A DNA stretch of 64,000 nucleotides, taken from positions 62,001-126,000 of the forward strand of contig JAISBY010000010.1 in the NCBI GenBank assembly GCA_031265955.1, in the 5' to 3' direction. The position numbers and the translations under genes were made by a program. This DNA comes from Mycoplasmataceae bacterium. Its GTDB lineage: Bacteria; Bacillota_I; Bacilli_A; Mycoplasmatales; Mycoplasmoidaceae. Below the pieces are notes generated by a model that saw only the letters and a list, made by a program, of their open reading frames with translations, ran no database searches and was not told the origin of the DNA. The stretch's first letter is position 1; every line of letters starts with the position of its first letter. Below, piece after piece: positions 63,723 through 64,000 of this stretch.

Positions 63723-64000
63723 CTTCTTCTCCTGACATATTAGCAATACGATATGTCTTGATTTCGTATTTGTTAACTATATCAACATTAATATTATGTT
63801 TAAGCATTTTTTCTGCCAAATTCAATGAATCTACACCGGTCGGTTGATTGTTTGCATTACTAAAAATCAATTTAATTTGTTTCTCAGAATTATTAAATCC
63901 TCTGATGATTAAATCATCAGAATATTCCATTCTTTTGATAGCCAGAATTGTAAAATATGGATTATTAATGAACGGAATTTTAGCTTTATTTTTAAAATTC
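63715..64000 (-). CDS. C-terminal end of a probable GH38-like alpha-mannosidase (partial)
   Basis: Only the last 94 residues are in the window. 'ILAIKRMEYSDDLIIRGFNNSEKQIKLIF' follows the pattern seen near the C terminus of family 38 alpha-mannosidases (a beta strand, then 'l...K......dliiR.fN.s', then a strand). The reading frame continues past position 64000. This and the GH92 enzyme, ROK kinase and EIIA form one mannose-directed cluster. The call rests on a short segment only. Confidence 0.4.
   Translation of the reverse strand, partial: NFKNKAKIPFINNPYFTILAIKRMEYSDDLIIRGFNNSEKQIKLIFSNANNQPTGVDSLNLAEKMLKHNINVDIVNKYEIKTYRIANMSGEEDD

Overview
The window is a stretch of Mollicutes (mycoplasma-type) chromosome. 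At least 40 reading frames read through in-frame TGA where conserved proteins carry Trp, so genetic code 4 applies. The DNA is very AT-rich, genes overlap by a few bases, and the content is that of a reduced wall-less parasite or commensal: lipoproteins, DNA repair, tRNA modification, PTS, polyamine import, no cell-wall genes. I cannot fix the genus; the gene set would fit the Mycoplasmoides/Malacoplasma/Ureaplasma side of the class, as a weak inference only.

Layout. 1-4133: partial tRNA-Gly, CIRCE-controlled dnaJ-grpE, then nfo and purB on the minus strand. 4153-5923: accessory island with a frameshifted MazF/PemK-like toxin and an IS30-family element flanked by a 16-bp direct repeat. 6018-17918: DNA glycosylase, uridine kinase, RNA modification genes, a PQ-loop membrane protein, a PAP2 protein, a PHP phosphatase, proS, dCMP deaminase, HU, and the gpsA-der-cmk cluster. 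18003-20427: nagB homologue, hrcA with its own CIRCE, and an unknown hrcA partner. 20531-28188: overlapping operon of a double-HAD phosphatase, potABCD and tsaD. 28177-32767: glycerophosphodiesterase, a three-gene unknown block, and metK behind a SAM-I riboswitch. 32808-38716: lipoproteins, an ABC exporter and a multi-pass membrane protein. 38716-41577: hemW, miaA and a ferredoxin/flavodoxin reductase. 41888-43315: a five-repeat membrane coiled-coil protein with a hairpin leader. 43312-57905: housekeeping genes (trmL, uvrB, tatD, mnmE, holB, tmk, serS, pcrA, folate enzyme, ymdB) with a serine-protease-like lipoprotein, a glycosyltransferase and an RDD protein. 58003-64000: a lipoprotein, tRNA-Trp, and a glycan cluster (GH92 mannosidase, ROK kinase, PTS EIIA, probable GH38 mannosidase tail).

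Cross-cutting signals. Five poly-G/poly-C tracts of 7-9 bases lie inside coding regions, four of them in surface or exported proteins. In two lipoproteins the 9-base tract puts the signal peptide out of frame with the body and an 8-base tract would restore it, which is the signature of slipped-strand phase variation. Many promoters place TATAAT only 5-10 bases before ATG, so leaderless mRNAs are probably common, while hup, metK, grpE and a few others have proper Shine-Dalgarno leaders. Heat-shock control (HrcA/CIRCE) and SAM-riboswitch control of metK are the two clear regulatory circuits.
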